From Kuschelorhynchus macadamiae (taxonomy: Eukaryota; Arthropoda; Insecta; Coleoptera; Curculionidae), in assembly GCA_030620095.1 (NCBI GenBank), contig JAUTXW010003812.1:558001-622000 (forward strand): 64,000 nt of DNA. The letters run 5' to 3'. Made by a program: the position numbers and the translations under genes. Positions 46,064-58,164 of this stretch are shown one piece after another. The notes beneath the pieces were generated by a model. That model made no database searches. It was given only the letters and a program-made list of their open reading frames with translations, and was not told the DNA's origin. Position 1 is the first letter of the stretch. Each line of letters starts with the position of its first letter.

Positions 46064-46132
46064 ACTTTATCCCCACTATTTTCATATTTCGATTTAATTT
46101 AAAGAAATTTTCAAAAGCTTTTAGTTTTAATC

Positions 46133-46258
46133 ATGACATCAAAACTACAACTACAAATTGAAAAATTTATTTTTAAAATTAATCAACTGAAAGAAGAAAT
46201 TGCAAATTATTCAAGTAAAAAAAGTCTCATTAAAAAATTTGCTGCTTTGAAAATATGA
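46133..46258 (+). CDS. small lysine-rich helical ORF
   Basis: 41 residues, MTSKLQLQIEKFIFKINQLK and a basic C-terminus, forming a single amphipathic helix pattern. Its TGA overlaps the ATG of the next gene (ATGA at 46255). The overlap and the packed context support it as real, but length and lack of a family keep confidence modest. Confidence 0.4.
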   Translation: MTSKLQLQIEKFIFKINQLKEEIANYSSKKSLIKKFAALKI

Positions 46259-46704
46259 GATTGGTTATAGATATTCAAGGATTCAAAGATGAAAAAAATA
46301 AATTTATACCGAAAGAGCTTGCAGCTTTTGATGGTTATGAAATGACTCATTACATTTTTAAAAAGCCTTTTCCAATGGAGTTTCTTTCGCCTGATTGTCA
46401 CAAGCAGGCGGTATGGTTAACGAAAAATTATCATTGTATACATTGGAATAATGGATTTACTCCATTACATCATTTCCCAAAAATAATTGAAACACTTACG
46501 AAGAAAGCAGATTTTGTTTTTGTAAAAGGAAGCGAAAAAAAGGATTTTATACAGAAATATTCTAAAAAGCATGTGATTGAAATAGATGAACAACCAGCGC
46601 TAAAGCTAATGGAACCAAAATGCTTCTATCATTCAAAATCACCTTGTATGTGTGCTTTGACAAACGTGTTATTTTTATATGACAATTGTTTTATGAATGA
46701 ATAA
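46255..46704 (+). CDS. Polinton-associated protein, function unknown
   Basis: 149 residues. It begins MRLVIDIQGFKDEKNKFIPK and contains KADFVFVKGSEKKDFI and HSKSPCMCALTNVLF. The IDxQGF start with an acidic residue after a beta strand is reminiscent of RNase H-fold nucleases, but I cannot confirm the other catalytic residues, so this is only a suggestion. It is the last gene of the rightward block and is convergent with the small leftward genes at 47008. Confidence 0.6.
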   Translation: MRLVIDIQGFKDEKNKFIPKELAAFDGYEMTHYIFKKPFPMEFLSPDCHKQAVWLTKNYHCIHWNNGFTPLHHFPKIIETLTKKADFVFVKGSEKKDFIQKYSKKHVIEIDEQPALKLMEPKCFYHSKSPCMCALTNVLFLYDNCFMNE

Positions 46705-46732
46705 AAATATAAAAAAAAACTTAATTACCTTT

Positions 46733-47008
46733 TTATTTTGCATTAACCAACCATGATTGAATACAATTAATATGATACCTTAAATCTAATTTTCTAAATT
46801 CATTTAAAAGTTCATACTCATTTTTATATTTTAAATAATCATTACAAAATTTAGCGGCTAATTTACATTGTTTCATTCGATCTATATTATTAACATATGC
46901 TGACAAATCTTGTGCTTCTGCGTCTTCTTCGCCTACAATTGATAAATATTGGAAGTATGCAGCAGATATAATAAACTCTTCATACATTTCAGTAACCATT
47001 TGCTCCAT
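46733..47008 (-). CDS. small helical protein, paralogue A
   Basis: 91 residues, predicted helical. The text AAKFCNDYLKYKNEYELLNE aligns with AALCCNKYIETLNFFQLIQD in the neighbour at 47026-47316 and AIDCCDDYLEGIISLTTFFN in 47322-47711: Ala, Cys, Asn/Asp, Tyr and Leu/Ile recur at the same spacing. The three appear to be tandem paralogues. Family and function are unknown to me. Confidence 0.6.
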   Translation of the reverse strand: MEQMVTEMYEEFIISAAYFQYLSIVGEEDAEAQDLSAYVNNIDRMKQCKLAAKFCNDYLKYKNEYELLNEFRKLDLRYHINCIQSWLVNAK

Positions 47009-47025
47009 TGTAAATATTATTAAAT

Positions 47026-47316
47026 TTATTCTTCCTTTTCAATTTCTTGAAGAATAGTATCCTCGTCAATAAATTGCTTCAAGTCTTTTAAATAGTAACC
47101 AAAGCCAATATCTTTTAGATCTTGAATAAGTTGAAAAAAATTTAATGTTTCAATGTATTTGTTGCAACAGAGGGCAGCCTTTACGAATTCCTCAGATTGA
47201 TTACAATAAAAGTCTATCCACTCCGGACCACTTGCCATACAATATGAGAAATAGGTTTTTGAAAGATTACTAAATTTGTCCTCTAATAATTTAACTGAAA
47301 TCAGCAACTCAGCCAT
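47026..47316 (-). CDS. small helical protein, paralogue B
   Basis: 96 residues, MAELLISVKLLEDKFSNLSK, with the shared AALCCNKYI block and an acidic tail (DEDTILQEIEKEE). It sits 17 bp downstream of paralogue C and 17 bp upstream of paralogue A. No domain was recognised. Confidence 0.6.
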   Translation of the reverse strand: MAELLISVKLLEDKFSNLSKTYFSYCMASGPEWIDFYCNQSEEFVKAALCCNKYIETLNFFQLIQDLKDIGFGYYLKDLKQFIDEDTILQEIEKEE

Positions 47317-47321
47317 TTCAT

Positions 47322-47711
47322 TTATTTAACATAATATTTTAAATATGTAGGGGGACGTCTCTTGCGAATAGGATTAACTTTCTTTGATAATACCTGTTTT
47401 TTATCTTCGTATAATTGAAACCTCTTTTGGGTTGCAATAATAGCAGGTATAAATTGGCAATCTTCTCCTATAAATTCTATTAGGTGGCTTAATTCTCCTA
47501 CAAAGTATGATTTCCCAAATGTATTGAAAAACGTAGTAAGGCTTATAATTCCTTCTAAATAATCATCACAACAGTCAATTGCTTCCAAATAATCTCGTTT
47601 CAGTGGATAAAACAGCTTGGTGTATTCATCTTTCGACATCACTTCAAAGAAATTGAGATATTTAACTTTTAACTGTCTGATAGTTGTAGTTAATTTTTCG
47701 CGATTACACAT
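47322..47711 (-). CDS. small helical protein, paralogue C
   Basis: 129 residues, the longest of the trio: MCNREKLTTTIRQLKVKYLN, the shared AIDCCDDYLEG block, then a basic extension (KKVNPIRKRRPPTYLKYYVK) absent from the other two. It is the outermost gene on the right side and is followed outward by AT-rich DNA with a purine-rich tract. Function unknown. Confidence 0.6.
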   Translation of the reverse strand: MCNREKLTTTIRQLKVKYLNFFEVMSKDEYTKLFYPLKRDYLEAIDCCDDYLEGIISLTTFFNTFGKSYFVGELSHLIEFIGEDCQFIPAIIATQKRFQLYEDKKQVLSKKVNPIRKRRPPTYLKYYVK

Positions 47712-50700
47712 AATTCACTTATTACTTGACACATTTTTTCTTTTTGTTTTATACAAAATTGGTGGAAAAATTCAAAAATAACTTTTTACGCAACTCGAGC
47801 ACAGCTTAGTAAATGTGTCTCGGCATACTAAAATGATCATGATGCACCTATTTATAAGACTTAAGAATGCAAAATCAAATGTGGGAGAACAAAGAGAAAA
47901 AATTAAAAAATATGATGCGAATGAGAATAAAAGGGGAGGAAGTTAAGAATGAGGGACATGAGAGAGAGGAAGAGGAGGAGGAGGAGGCGCTCCCCTATTA
48001 TAACTACTATATTTCATTTTGACTTTTTCGCAACTCAACAAAATATCTAATTTTAAATTGTTTGAAACAAATATTTAAGTAAACTACTTATCTCAACATG
48101 TGAATTAGTCATTTCCCTTAAGTTTTTATAGACCCAGATTAGTTGTACCAACGCTTATTTGATAAAAGTTTTACGTGAACTTTTTCACCCAGATTTAACC
48201 TAAATACCAAAGTTTTTATTGAGCAACTATACACATACGAACTTTATTTAATTTTGTTTTGTGAAACAAATAATGACTTGTCACAACCTGGTATTAGCCA
48301 TGTTTGTTGTAAAATTATCGAAAATGCTGCCAAATTGCTAGAAGCATTTAAAACTTTGCCGAATATATGGAAAATACTTTTTTAATTTCTTACTAGGCAT
48401 CATCACGCTATTTAACAAAATTGAATTTAGCAACTGCACTGTAAAAAAAATACTATCCAATAACAATTTCTATCCGTTCGTGAAAAAATTGTAAAATGTT
48501 ATTACAATACTAACTAAATATAATGCGCGGTATCCTTAGGTACTGAAAGCGCACCTGTTTTTAAATGTTTTCATCTCACTCTAATCCAAATATATTACTT
48601 CACCCAAGAAATAAATTTCATTAATTCATACAAATCTCTTAATGACTAAAGATGCTACAATTTAAGATAATCACAAGTTGAGGTCTTCTAAATCAAAAGT
48701 AAAAATATATAAAATAACTAATATAAATAACTTTAAGGCTTACACTCATATTTAGCAACAAAACAGATAGAATATAGAGCCTGGCCGGCGAAAATAGCCG
48801 AGATGTAACAAACAAAAATACATAGTAAAATAATTGGAGAATGTTGTAAATTTCAATGGGATATCTTTTTAAGTTGATCGTTTAAAATCTATATTTTTTA
48901 ATAATTTGCTTGAAAATAAATTACTATATAGATAAAAAAATTCCTTTACTTGGTGCAAAAGCAAATTTTACCGCCAGAAAAACTTTTTCTTATATGCATG
49001 TAAGACAATATACACAAATTGCTTTTAAATATTGGAATAACATTTGCAGTCAGAAAGCAATTTGGAGTTTTGTTTTACACATCTTCTACTTTAAGTATTT
49101 AGTATGCCATTTTGTTATTTTTTTCTAGTCAGTATAGTTTCTGCAGTGCGATTGAATCAGTTGGTTTTTTGTTATTTTTTAAGATTCAATATATTTGAAA
49201 CATACACAAAACGATTTTTTCTCCGGTTTTGCCAACAGCTCTCCCTCTTCCCACAGAGGTGTTGTCATGACTTAGTTAATTTTCACATAGAAAAACAAAT
49301 TTTAAATAAATTATTAAAGAAGTTAGTAAGTTTTACTGCGACTATATTAATTTGTCCTTAACATAGCTACCTCAAAGATGAACTGAAAAATATCCCTTAA
49401 GAGCAGAGTGCATATATAAGTCCCGATTGCGACGCCGAGGTTTAGTTTTATTGAGCTATGTTAATTGTTATATCATTATTATTGGAATTTTGTGTCTAGT
49501 TTAAGAATTTTAGGTTAAAATATATATCCAAATATAATTGGTACTAAAAATATTTAGGAAGAAGCTCGCAAACAAATGTTTTATAAATATGCAGATCGTC
49601 AAGTATTGACTGACACTATTTAATGTTATTAAGATTTCAAGTACAATTGAATACTCCATGAGCTAGTATCTGTGTAAACACAATGTCAAAATTAAGATGG
49701 ATTTGTAATGAGGTAGACGGATTAAAAAAATTATTGTCTTAGTTTTCCGATACAAAATTTCTCAGAATATTGCATTTCCTTCATAAATGCAATAGTCCGA
49801 TAACATTTGTAATCTACTTTAATCAAAAGTGAAAACAATTTTGCTATAATCAGGTCGTTTGGGCTACAGCCTGAGAATATTCAAAATGTAACAATAAATA
49901 GAGTTTATCATTTAAAAATTATATTCATGATTCATAATTTATGTAGCCACTTTGCATATTAAGTATTATTTTAGAAATATTTAGCATAGTCTTTTCGTAT
50001 TATAAACATCTCTTTCAAAATAGCTCCCCCCTTCTCTTAATGCTGCCTGACTTTAGTACCGCTAACTAATAAATGTATTCGGAGATTTTATACATTATTT
50101 AAGCAAATGTGTGTACGTTTGCTGCAATATGCCCATTATCTTAATAAACATCATGATGAGGTTGAATTTTTCTTTCATGCTACATAAAATGGTCTCTGAT
50201 TCCTGTATGTTAAATTTATTCAGCTAGTGCGTCCTCTAAAAAAAATTCAAATAATCTGAATTTTATACATGGTTAAGGAACACCTATACATTTAAATGTG
50301 TAGTAAATATTTAGGTCCTCGTAGAAATTATTAAAAATCTCACCCTTGCGTAAAAGTTGAGAAACCGAATTTTTAACTTTTAGCTAAACCATCTCTAAAA
50401 GTGAATCATAAAAGCTTTTATTCACAAAAATATTAATAGTTTATAGCATAAAATATAAATGTGATAATTGAAATTGCCAGTATTTATATACAACAGTAGA
50501 ACAAATAATTGAAATTAATTCATTGGAAATTCTTTTTATAAGTAGTAGAAAAAAAGTTTTTGAGTTTTTTTTAAACAGCCTGTAAACTCACCACAAGTTA
50601 TTTAGAAAAAATGTAACCTACAAACGTCACATATTTTTGATTATTCAGTTAATCTAAACTGCACTACTTAATAGTGTAGCAACAGAACTCCTCCATAATC

Positions 50701-50820
50701 CTATTTATTATTTTTTAAATAATCTTTTTGACAAGCTTCAACTACTAGTGTAAAAAATGAGAAGAGGGTCTATTTGCCAAGAAAAATTAAATATTATATA
50801 ATATGCGAGATTTCTTAATT
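47712..50820. other. no gene recognised; right flank of the Polinton
   Basis: About 3 kb without credible genes. A purine-rich (GA) tract at 47880-47990 ends in GGCGCTCCCCTATTATAAC. It may be part of a decayed terminal repeat, but I found no inverted partner on the left. The frames at 48910-49361 have no recognised motif. Confidence 0.5.
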
Positions 50821-50824
50821 TCAC

Positions 50825-50945
50825 ATAATTATCGTCTCGTCTCGCAAGATTTATAGAAAAATTAGTGTTTCTTACTCTCGGTTTCGCCTTGTCTCGTCAC
50901 GCGAATCCTAGACGAGACCGAAAAAAAATGCGAGACGAGAGTAAA
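50825..50945. repeat. CGAGACGAGA-type inverted repeat
   Basis: TCGTCTCGTCTCGCAAG at 50833 and its near-complement GCGAGACGAGAGT at 50931, with further CTCGGTTTCG / CGAGACCG complements inside, form an imperfect hairpin. This occurs just left of the LOA LINE target site. Its class is unknown. Confidence 0.55.
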
Positions 50946-50953
50946 ACCCTACT

Positions 50954-50965
50954 ACCAAAAGTCTA
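50954..50965. repeat. 12-bp target-site duplication (left)
   Basis: ACCAAAAGTCTA, repeated exactly at 55892-55903 on the far side of the LINE. Confidence 0.9.
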
Positions 50966-51174
50966 GTCATAGACATAGATGGGGAGCCCGACAAGGGCAG
51001 CACTTAGGCTCACTGGGGCCCATTGCACTATCCCCCCAAGTAGGCGTGTCAGGCCAAGAGCCCACTCCTTTTTAGAAAGGAAAGGACCCTTTCTGGTCGC
51101 GCACGTCCCACAAGCTCGGGTTCCACGTAGGTGTCACCCAAGCAAAGCAGTCTGGCGTTGACTAAAGCGTCACA

Positions 51175-51941
51175 TCAACAGACTAGATGCTCAGTAGTTT
51201 CATCTACCTCAGCACAAAACCTGCAGTATGGATCGTTGTCGAGTCCAATCTTATGCAGGTAATATTTCACTAGCCAGTGTCCAGTTAGGACCCTGGTAAT
51301 AGTTCTAAGTGGACTTCTGTTTAGATTTAGAAGTCTATTAGACTCAGAACGGCTATAAGGGCCTGATATGAAGACCTTAGACTGTCTGAGTCCTGCCAGC
51401 TCGTGCCATTCAGCACGGAATTCCTCGACAGTGCGATTCTTAATCCTAGCCTTGACAGCTGAAGGAGCAATTCCAAGAGCAGATTCCGGCCCAGTGAAAG
51501 CAGTGTTGCTACCTTCCCGAGCCAGCTGATCCGCCCCTTCATTACCCCCAATGCCCTGATGGCCAGGCACCCAAATGAGGCTAACCCTATTGGACTCACA
51601 CAGCCTCTCTAGGGCTCTCCTGCATTCAGCAGCGAATTGACCCTGTTCGAGGACAGAGCTTTAATCGCGGCTTGACTATCACAGCATATATAGATATGCT
51701 TATCGTGGTATCCTCTGGAAAGGTTTTCCTGTACGCAGTCCAAGATTGCTGTAATCTCAGCCTGATATACAGTCGCATACCGTCCAAGAGCAAGACTAAT
51801 TCTTGCCCTGGGACTCTCCCCATAAATTCCCGCCCCAGATCCCTCCGGTTTGAGGAAGGATGGGGAGGAATCCCTCCATTGTTCTCTCTCAGGAACAATT
51901 ACAAAATCTTTTAGAGGCAATTGAGACCGGAATAATGGCAT
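51175..51941 (-). pseudogene. LINE RNase H and C-terminal zinc-knuckle region
   Basis: The frame 51941-51609 has GSGAGIYGESPRARISLALG, YQAEITAILDCV (catalytic Glu) and IYICCDSQAAIKAL (catalytic Asp), the RNase H motifs. It is followed in other frames by MPGHQGIGGNEGADQLAREG (the last RNase H Asp) and YCRFCAEVDETTEHLVC, a CCHC-like knuckle at the end. RNase H degrades the RNA strand after cDNA synthesis. Confidence 0.8.
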
Positions 51942-53706
51942 CTCTCCTTGCTAGGAGAGGGTCTGATCTGATCAGTTCAGTCCATACTCGCGTATGCCCA
52001 AAATTCCAGTCTCTGTGTATCCAACGACCCCAGTCGTTTAAACGAACAGAAGCCTTCCGAGCCTTTTCCTCTACAAGCAAGTGCAGAGGACTTAGTCCCA
52101 GAATAGCCTCCATAGATCGGGTCGGTGTGGTTCTTATGGCTCCAGTTATGCCCAGACACGCCAGTCTCTGGAGCTTGTCAAGCATCCTTCTGTATGTGGC
52201 GGGCCACCACACAAGAGCGCCATAAGTGATCATTGGCCTTATCACTGACGTGTAAAGCCAATGCACAATACGAGGTTTTAAACCCCAAGTTGATCCAAAG
52301 GACCGTCTGCACGCCCATAGACACGCTGTGGTCCTTTTTGTGATCCTTTCAATATGATCCCTCCAGGTCAGTCGGGAGTCTATTAAGACACCCAGATATT
52401 TTACCGACCCCGAAGATCTCAACTCTTTCCCAAAGAGGGTGAGCCTCTCAAGGTCCACTTTTCTCTTATGGGTAAATGGTACCATTTCGGTCTTATCCGG
52501 ATTAACAGACAAGCTGTGTTTTTGGCACCACTTTTCCACCATGGCCAAAGCCCTCTGCATGAGCCTTATAATGGTGTTTGGGAACTTGCCTATTACTATA
52601 ATGGCAAGATCATCAGCGTAGCTTTGAGCATAAACTCTACAACCAAACACCACAAGAGCGGAGAAAGAACTCCGCCCTGCGGACATCCTTTGACCACGGA
52701 CGAGCATACTGTCACGCTCCCAACAGAACATGTTATGATTCTGCTTTCAAGCATGACCACCTAATTACAGCCCTATCCACGCCAAAACTCTCAGCAGCCT
52801 CACTAATGGAGTCAAAGGTGGTATCCAAGAACACACCCAGAGCCATCTCCTTGGAGTAAACCCCACCTCCAGTCTACTGACTAGACTATGAAGCGCCGTC
52901 TCCGTCGACACGGCCGTCCTGTAAGCGTGCTGGAATGGGTGCATAGGATTTCTACCCAGTGCGCCGTTTCTTATATAAGTATCCACGATCTTCTCCATGA
53001 TTTTCAAAAGAAAAGAGGATAGAATGATGGGCCTAAAGTCCTTAGAAGTTTCGTAGAAATTACGACCTGGTTTAGGAATAAACGCTACCCGAACCCTGCG
53101 CCAGCGTTCGGGAATATATCCCAAAGCCAGGCAGACCCGAAAAAGGCGCAAAAGATGTGGGATCAGTAGTTCCTGACCCTTCTGAAGAAGCGCCGGGAAT
53201 ATTCCATCTGGTCCCGCACTCTTAAGTGGGCAAAACGAAGATATTGCCCACTTAATAATGTCTACTGTAACGACCTTAGCGGCCGTTTTCCAGTCAACCG
53301 GGCCTGCCACTACTTGGAGAGCCTGCCCAGTAACCTCATCATTAGACTCCGGACGAGAGCCTGGAAAATGAGTTTCCAGGAGCATTCCTAGAGCCTCCTC
53401 TGCGGTGGTGGTATATCCACCGGTCGGAAGCCTTAGAGCCCCCACGCTCTGTCCTCGACCTTTTGAGAGAATCCTTTGAAGTCTAGCGGCTTCCGGAAAA
53501 CCTTCTAAGCTTTCGCAGTAGGTCCTCCAAGACCCTCTCTTTGAACTGCGTATCATTTCTTTGTACCTGCGTTGAGAATTCCTATGTTCTTCCCAGTCAG
53601 CAGGTAAAGAGCCTGCGTGTATCTTTACGAGCCTTTTCAAGATCCAAGTTCCACCAAGGTGTTTTCTTGGTACCTCGATAGGTTCGTAATGCACAATTCT
53701 CCTCAT
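51889..53706 (-). pseudogene. LINE reverse transcriptase, two frames
   Basis: The upstream frame (53706-52765) contains SFCPLKSAGPDGIFPALLQK, FIPKPGRNFYETSKDFRPII, HPFQHAYRTAVSTETALHSL. The downstream frame (52731-51889) contains QSYADDLAIIV (intact YADD), SVNPDKTEMVPF and SVKYLGVLIDSRLTW. A frame change near 52750 separates them. Apart from this break, the motifs are complete. Confidence 0.85.
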
Positions 53707-54499
53707 AGGAGTCTATTATGGCTTCCTGTATAGAGTTTGCCACATTTTCCACTTGCCTTACAGTTGGTTGTCCTCGGGTTTCGAAAACTACTGAGCTTCA
53801 TGTCATGCTCAAGGTTTAGTTTAAAGAGGATGTGTCTATGATCCGATAAAGATGGCTCATCAGACACCCGCCATTCCCTAACAACCGGAACCAGCAAAAA
53901 TGATGTTAGAGTTAGGTCAATAACCTCCTGCCTTCGTGAAGTCACAAAATTTGGAGTGTTTCCCCGATTTAGAATTTCTAAATCAGTTGTACTGAGGTAC
54001 TTTAAAAGACTTGCGCCCCTCGAGTTGGTGTCAGTGCTGCCCCACACAACATTGTGTGCGTTGGTGTCGCATCCAAAACAAGAGGAAGCCCGTTGTCCCT
54101 ACAGTATCCTATTAAGTCAATGAGTTCCCTGGTAGGTGGGTCCTCTCTTGAGTCATAGGGAAGATAGGCTGAGCATACTACAATGGGTTTGCGATGCCCT
54201 GCCTTATCCTTAAGAATCAGTTTCAGAGCCACTAGGTCCCTGGAACAAAATTCCGGTAGTGACAAGGACTCAATACATTTGTCAACGTCGATGCATGTCC
54301 TTGGGTTCAGGTGGATGTCCCTTTTATAATGTAGGGAACTTTCTATCTGCCCCAGACCTCGCACATGCCCCTTGTAAACCCAAGGTTCCTGTAGGAGGTA
54401 GATGTGTGTTTGCCCCACAGCTATATAACGGCCTATTAATGAGGTCGCCCCTTTGCTGTGCTGCAAGTTACTTTGTAGGAAGAGCACCCCTTTGCCCAT
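53703..54499 (-). pseudogene. LINE AP-type endonuclease, frameshifted
   Basis: The first frame (54499-54002) reads VLFLQSNLQHSKGATSLIGR, IYLLQEPWVYKG (catalytic Glu) and VVCSAYLPYDS. The second (54047-53703) begins at GSTDTNSRG, and carries LEILNRGNTPNFVTSRRQEV and DEPSLSDHRHILF (SDH motif). A frameshift near 54050 sits between them. Confidence 0.8.
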
Positions 54500-54525
54500 T
54501 GGAACGAGCTAAGGGTGATCCTCCG

Positions 54526-55514
54526 TCATCCGGGAAGTTGTGTCCTCCGACCCAGACTCCGCGCTATGCACACAACTTCCTGCTCAGCGTCAGACTCGGG
54601 GTCTAACCGCTGAGCTGGGTTTGACGGGGAGATAGGTCTCCCCGCTGCTCCGGCTTTGGTGTCGGTGGAAGTTTCAGTCGAAGTTGGAGCCTTTACCTTC
54701 GTCTCAAAAGTGACGTGGGAGACCTCAGCATACGCTTTAAACTTTTGACGTGACAAGGCCTCAAAGGAAGCCTCATCAATGCCAAACACAAGAATGAGTT
54801 TGTGTTTCTCCTCCTTGCGATAGTACGTCCTCCAGAGATTAGTTCTTAGTCCTAAGTTCTGTCTCTGAAGACGTTTTAAAGTCACGTCCGTACTGTCCGG
54901 TGGTCCTATGGACAACGGCCACAACTTTTATTGTCCTGGGAACGTGTTTCTGAATTCTCAGAGATGCATTATCCCATGGCTTAATAATTGGAATGGTCCC
55001 CTCCAACCAGTTCAGGGACCACTGATCTTCACAGTTCACCACAATGGCTCCCTGTTCCATCAGCCGGAAACCGCTGAATCTGCCGTCTACGACGGTATTA
55101 AGAGATGCCAAGACAGCTCCATATTGAGTCTCTGAGATGACCACATCCGGATATGCCTCCGGTATAATGGTCACCCTGAGACCTGCCGCTGCCGCCTGCC
55201 CGTATGTGAGAGTGCCCGTTTTTTTGGGTCTCTTCTCAGGCTGCTTGCTTTTCTCAGTCCCTGGGGTGCTCCCTTCTGACCTGGGACGTTTAGTCCCCCC
55301 TGAGCTTGAGTGCTAGGCCCTGGCTTGACTGCGCCCTGGCCCGAGGTGATACCTTCGAGCCTGAGCCATCTAGCCCTGGCCTTCTGAGCACCAGACCTGT
55401 TCTTTTTCTTAGAACCGCCCGGTATGTTGCCAGTCCCTTCATGGAGCCTTGTTGAGTTGTCTCCTTTTGCAAGGAGCCAGCTGTACTATTCCCCTCTTGG
55501 GAGCCCGGTTTCAT
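54526..55514 (-). pseudogene. LINE ORF1-like region (DUF4780-like)
   Basis: The fragment 55174-54839 reads VTIIPEAYPDVVISETQYGA, then FSGFRLMEQGAIVVNCEDQW, resembling the DUF4780 domain of insect LINE ORF1 proteins. The frame 54924-54526 follows with charged and Pro/Thr-rich text. 55514-55290 is a Ser/Gly/Lys-rich N-terminal part. All lie in different frames, so ORF1 is broken. Confidence 0.6.
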
Positions 55515-55891
55515 AAACCCTTCTTCCGAAGGGCCCTTAAAAGGTTTGCTGCTATTTTTTTTTTCATACAGTTCCCACGAGTAACTCGGAAAGGTGATCC
55601 ACCCCAGCAGAGCCGGCTTACTGAGGTAAAGCTGTGTACTCTGGGAGGTCGCCTGGTATCCCAGAGGCTCCGTTCACGACATCCGATTTGGGCTCGGGTA
55701 TCATGCAGCCCTTAGCACGGAAACGCACACCGTGGCTTGAGCCCTGTGTCCCTCTTAGCTTCAGAGCTCCAGTCTAGGCCACCCATCGATAAGACCTCAT
55801 GGTCGTAGCCATGGAGTCGTACCAATGAAAGGCCCCTGGAGTCTCTTACTGAGCCTCACCACTGCGTTCAAAGTGTGGACACGCTGGGAGG

Positions 55892-55903
55892 ACCAAAAGT
55901 CTA
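55892..55903. repeat. 12-bp target-site duplication (right)
   Basis: ACCAAAAGTCTA, identical to 50954-50965. Confidence 0.9.
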
Positions 55904-56257
55904 ACTATTATTTTCGAATTTAAAAAAAAAAAAATTTTGTTGTTCAAAAGTTAAGTCTTTCACCCTTTTCCTAGGCTTTGGTCATTTTGATTTTCCCCTA
56001 GAATATGAAACGTTTTTATGAGGAGAATATGCTTTATCAAATTTATCACAAAAATAGTTGCCCACTAAAATCAAATAAATTTAAATAAAAACAAAAAATT
56101 GTACAATTATAAACATTAACCTTATGATAATGGAAGTACTATCTTTATACCAAGTTAAACAATTCTGTTATAAAAGCTTCATAAAGTGAAATAATATAGA
56201 ATACATTTAAAGCGACCCTTTTTTCTTATTGGCTTTAATAATACGATTTTTTTTTAG
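55904..56257. other. no gene recognised; presumed intron
   Basis: AT-rich sequence that ends in a long T-tract leading to the candidate splice acceptor. Confidence 0.4.
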
Positions 56258-56341
56258 TTGCAGCAACCCGAAGTGGATGGTCAAGAGCACTGCAGGAGGT
56301 TTAGGATCGAAAATGGCGACTCTCCGGGAGAGAAAGACGAG
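56258..56341 (+). CDS. candidate host-gene exon
   Basis: A GC-richer island lies in AT-rich DNA. A long pyrimidine tract ends TTTTTAG|TTGCAG|CAACCC, giving two possible acceptors six bases apart (after 56257 or 56263), and the island ends GACGAG|GTAAGT, a consensus donor at 56342. Either acceptor leaves an exon of 84 or 78 bp, a multiple of three, open in the frame QPEVDGQEHCRRFRIENGDS then PGEKDE. I do not recognise the protein. If real, this is a small in-frame exon of a gene with introns thousands of bases long, with an alternative acceptor. It could also be chance. Confidence 0.5.
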
Positions 56342-56514
56342 GTAAGTGCTGTCAATAATTCAGTGTCCACAACATTTTAGTAAAAAGCTCTTTTCAATAA
56401 GCTGCATGGGGCACGAAACCGTCTTTAGATACACGAAAATCTAATTACGTCTCCTCAGTTATTGAAAACTTTCATCATTTCGAGCCAGGTATTCCTTAAA
56501 GAAATATTAGTTTT

Positions 56515-58164
<1,650 letters not shown>

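Larger units (their letters stand above)
33081..47711. mobile_element. endogenous Polinton/Maverick (adintovirus-like) element
   Basis: The interval has the defining set: protein-primed family B DNA polymerase, retrovirus-like integrase, FtsK/HerA-type ATPase, adenain-type protease, penton-like and hexon-like capsid genes and a PLA2-domain core protein. Genes are tightly packed and intercistronic gaps are mostly under 100 bp. The size of about 14.6 kb coding span fits the 15-20 kb usual for Polintons. Most reading frames are open, but the integrase is broken. Ends are given as the outermost genes because terminal inverted repeats and the 6-bp target duplication were not located. Confidence 0.93.
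50966..55891 (-). mobile_element. I/LOA-type LINE, nearly full length
   Basis: 4926 bp flanked by an exact 12-bp target duplication. Reading leftward: ORF1-like region (to about 54530), endonuclease (54499-53703), reverse transcriptase (53706-51890), RNase H (51941-51609) and a C-terminal Cys-rich block (51570-51175). RNase H after RT marks the I group; LOA is my best guess among its clades. Frameshifts in several places make it inactive, but the intact target duplication points to a fairly young insertion. Confidence 0.88.

Noticed and set aside
48910..49361. Two short plus-strand frames right of the Polinton
   Set aside because: No motif, low-complexity hydrophobic text and no packed context like the real Polinton genes.
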